Origin: Calliphora vicina | Lineage: Eukaryota > Arthropoda > Insecta > Diptera > Calliphoridae | Assembly: GCF_958450345.1 (NCBI RefSeq) | Contig: NC_088780.1 | Coordinates: 107,644,226-107,708,225 of the forward strand | DNA: 64,000 nt | Direction of reading: 5' to 3' | Shown: in pieces, positions 60,570-64,000 of the stretch | Layout: the number at the start of each line of letters is the position of its first letter | Position numbering within the stretch: position 1 is the first letter of the stretch | Notes under the pieces: model-generated | Seen by the model: only the letters and a program-made list of their open reading frames with translations | Told to the model about the DNA's origin: nothing | Database searches by the model: none | Translations under genes and position numbers: made by a program

Positions 60570-60790
60570 AACTATTTGGGACACATTTTGCTAGGAACAA
60601 TAGGTAATAAGTTACATGGATAAGAAAAAGCACCTGCTTGGACAAAATGTCAAATTTTGACCCCCTCTAACTCAGAGAGTTCTCCATCGATCTTGTTGAA
60701 AAGTTGTGTTCCATTAGAACTAACCTTGGTGCAAATTTCATCCCGATCCACACTGTGGTAAATCACAAATCTAGCTGGACAAAATTAAAA
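60570..60790 (-). repeat. Dispersed repeat related to 27711-28226
   Basis: GACCCCCTCTAACTCAGAGA and ACAAAATGTCAAATTTTGAC are inverted matches of the unit at 27880-27960. Another part lies at 61440-61500 (ATCGGAAGACATCGATTTCA). Confidence 0.65.
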
Positions 60791-61509
60791 AAATAAATAT
60801 CTGGCAACATTCCTTCTGATCATTTAATGAGTTTCGTTTTGTTTTTTTGGTTTTTAGCTCCGATTAGGAAAAACTAAGCTTTAAAGTCAGTTGTTGTCAA
60901 CAGGTACATTCAGATTTCAAAGAGAAATGTATTTTTTGTGTGACTTTGGTTTATGATTAAAAAGGCTACGGTGATTTTATTGTCATAATTTTTTTATATT
61001 ATTAAGCTCTATTTCAAGGAAATATGCAACAATTTTCATTTAATTATTTCCATTGTAACTATTAAAAAAAAACTATTTTTTGTGAGAAGATCAGAAATTG
61101 GAAAAAATAAAATATTTACTTTTTTCAAGTAGAGTTAAAGATGTTTATTCCGCATAGTTCCGCTGTAAAACTATATTTGGGTTAATCTGTCAAGTGTTCA
61201 CTTTAAGGTAAATCAAAAACATCTTGCGCATTTTTGCGACCGCCATACATTTTTTTTCACTTTTCCAGTATGACTTCTACTTTTTCACGAAAGAAAATTT
61301 TTGAAGAATGGGTAAAAACTCCCAAAATACATTGCGAAAAAAAAGTTGGTTTTTTATAATCGTTTATATATTTGAACTCATTTTTTATATGATTCATAAG
61401 TGAGAAGTGAACCCAACGTGATTTAGATTTGCGATCTACCACACTGTGCGATCGGAAGACATCGATTTCAATAGTTGGTTCACTTGACATGAAATGACCC
61501 AAATTTATA

Positions 61510-63900
61510 TTCGTATTACATTAAATAAACTTCTTAAAATACTCAAAGTTATTTAAATAAATTTAAAGTTCATTCACTTTTCAACAAGTAATTGTTTATT
61601 TCCATCATAATTACCCAACAATATTTTTAACCCAGTTATTGTTTTATTTTTAATTTTTGTATGAGTATAATTAATTTGCAATTAATTGAAATTCAACAAT
61701 AATAGTAATAATAATATCATTTACCACACAAAAAAAGAACATACAAATATTATTCATACAAATTAACCCCACCTAGAGAACTTTCAATATTATTTACATT
61801 CGCATTCATAAAGTTTTCGAATCAGTTGTGTAAATAGATCAAAAAATAAGTACAAATGAATGCCACAATAAAAAAATGTATATTTCAATTTCAAAAGTTG
61901 ACTTTCTATTTTTTTCTTGACATTAAAAACAAATGTGAAAAACATAAAATCCAATTCGGAACGTGTCTTTGACAGCTGGGCTCGCTGTCCAAAGGTATTT
62001 ATGTATGACCGATTGAGTTTTGAAATCTATTTATGTTGGTTTTGTAACAATTTTTGACACCCAATGGTTAGTTGCTTTATTATCAAAAATTTTAAGGTTT
62101 TATCTCATAATTGATACTGGTTTTGCTTTTCGAAAAATAAATTTTAAGAATTATTTGTTTAATGGTAACGGAAATACAAACATAAGAGTAAATATTTAAT
62201 ATATAAATGTACTGCTGCAATGACTTGCAGTATTAAGGTTAATGTAGCAAATTTTGTTAAATCATTTTTCATAAAAGACTTTTGAAAATTAGTTAAGCAT
62301 ACAATTTAGCTTGACTAAGCATTAAAATATTTAACAAGGTTTTTTCAAACATTTTAATAAAATATTTTATAAAACTTTATCTTACATGAATTTAATGCAT
62401 AAGTAACCGCTACTTAGTAGATTTTTTAATGTCAAATCGAAATAATTTTGATAATATTTCATAATATTTAAACATTAGCAAGAGTAAATTCTGAATTTCC
62501 CCAATTTAAAATTAGTTAAATTATTATTCTTATTTATAGATTTTTGGTAATTATTCGAACTTTATATACATAATTTGAACTTAAGCCTAATTAAAATTTA
62601 CTTTCAAATTATTATTATTCTGTTAAAAAAGATAGATAGATGTTCGCTTGATATGATCATTCGGCAATAATCCTTTCCTTTGATATAGACAAATAACAAA
62701 CTCATAAGTAATGTTAATTTTTTAGCGATACTTTCAAGTTGACTATTATTTATCTTTTTGTATAACTTTTCCTTTTCATATTGTTCTTGTTCAACAATTT
62801 ATTATTGACTCAAATGTTTTTTGGGTTTAATATTTTATTTGTCTTATTGAATGGCAAATTTTTGTTGCGATTTATGATTAATCGCAGCATTATTCCAATT
62901 ATTTCGCAATTAATTTGCATTTTTGTTGTTTGATTTTGTTTAGTATTATTATTATTCTTACTCTTACATAAACTTATTTGATCTCAGATATTAATTTTAT
63001 TTTGAATATAACTGAATGAAAAATTATTAATCATGATTTAGTGAAACTAATATTTGTTTAAGAGTAACTATGTAATAGTTAAATTTAATTTCAGTAGCTA
63101 AATTTTAAGAAAATTAAATCTATATTTGAAAAGAATATTAATACATAAGAATTGTGTAATTTAATTGTAAAATTTCTACATATTTAAAACGGAGTTTATA
63201 AATAGGATTCTGGAATTCTTTTGATAGCGATGTCTTTAACTTGGCAAGGGATTTATCTTGTCACTGTTTAGAGAAAAGCAGCCTAATGGGGAATTACAAA
63301 CAGGCAGAAGCGCCTTTTTAAATTATCCTGGCAGGATTTAAATTACACTGAGAGCGTACAGGAAACAGGCAAGATTTTGAAAATGTACATTATGAAAAAG
63401 TTTTGAGCAAAGTTTAAAGACAGACGCAGGTACACAAGACCTTTAATACTAAGCAATCCTAAAATTCTATAAAATGTTTGGAGATTCTACTTGATACTCA
63501 CTTTTCCATTATTTCTAAAACTAAAATACAATTTGCATTGGGTTTCTTTCTTCTAGTAAAAACAAATGAGAAATCAAGCTACCTCCTTCCATTTTAAACT
63601 AATTAATATGCCAAGCTTACTCTAAGTGATTCTAATGGAATTCTTCGCCATATAAGTCGCCCAAACTTGAACTGGAACTGCAGATAGTATAGTATCTTAT
63701 ATCTCATATCTCATTCGTGAAGACGCTTTTACCACGTTTAAGAACATTTAACCAATATGACTGTTTTGTATTTCTGAAATACACAGTTATATCCGAAAAG
63801 TGATTGATTAAAATCCCCAGTTGGAGATGAATTGATGCAAATCTGGGTAGGGATTGGTATACCAATACTAGTTCCAACACTTTGTATGAAATTGAACGCA
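61510..63900. other. AT-rich intergenic DNA, no gene seen
   Basis: No sustained frame, RNA gene or shared repeat was recognised. Confidence 0.4.
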
Positions 63901-63904
63901 TTGG

Positions 63905-64000
63905 AGTCACAGTTACCTTACTAGCTACGTAGCTGGTTACTTGATCAGATACATAACTAGTTATTTTAACATGTACGGGTGATAATTTACCTCAAGTAGT
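63905..64000 (-). repeat. Fragment of the 16569-type hAT interior, cut by window edge
   Basis: GTTACCTTACTAGCTACGTA, GCTGGTTACTTGATCAG and ACTAGTTATTTTAACA follow 16740-16810 in the same orientation. Confidence 0.7.

Overview
The window looks like nuclear DNA of a higher fly, most likely a calyptrate such as a blowfly or house-fly relative. The grounds are a fly-type Sur-8 gene with a 61-bp intron, a DREF-type TATCGATA element, TATA plus TCAGTT core promoters, very AT-rich intergenic DNA, and dense hAT, PIF/Harbinger, Tc1/mariner and Helitron remnants. The species is inferred from style, not identified.

Four protein-coding units are well supported. (1) Sur-8/SHOC2 on the minus strand (14102 to 12170, two coding exons, 623 aa), a leucine-rich-repeat scaffold of the RAS-RAF-MAPK pathway. 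(2, 3) Two head-to-tail paralogous genes for small secreted six-cysteine Kazal-like peptides (33868-34180 and 37774-38097), with matching TATA boxes and one intron at the same place and phase. (4) An intact DD37E Tc1/mariner-superfamily transposase (57635 to 56628) inside a complete 1297-bp element with 27-bp inverted repeats and TA target duplications. A decayed Helitron Rep-helicase (49390-51126) and a short mariner fragment (59900-59944) are pseudogene remains.

Layout: 1-7.3 kb is a nest of transposons (half of a CCCGGGATT-rich element, a 1.85-kb hAT element carrying a Helitron, several fold-back MITEs). 7.3-12 kb is T-rich with one 242-bp fold-back. 12.1-14.4 kb is Sur-8. 15-21 kb holds Tc1, hAT and PIF-type MITEs and two dispersed repeats. 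24.8-28.3 kb holds a 51-bp perfect palindrome, a repeat with internal duplication and three tandem arrays. 29.7-32.8 kb is a 113-bp satellite of about 27 monomers, followed by a Helitron 3' end. 33.8-38.1 kb is the peptide pair with repeats and an orphan promoter-like site between them. 42.3-49.0 kb has two copies of the CCCGGGATT element flanking a triplicated 1.19-kb segment that looks like a housekeeping promoter plus a short first coding exon. 49.1-51.2 kb is the Helitron. 51.5-60 kb carries degenerate dispersed repeats, the intact mariner and a 1041-bp hAT element. The rest is AT-rich DNA with no gene I can see.

The genes do not form a pathway. Sur-8 is a conserved signalling gene; the peptides are an independent, probably fast-evolving secreted family; everything else is mobile-element biology. 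The clearest higher-order pattern is that the satellite shares its flank with a ~188-bp hAT-type MITE family found elsewhere in the window, which suggests the array grew inside such an element.
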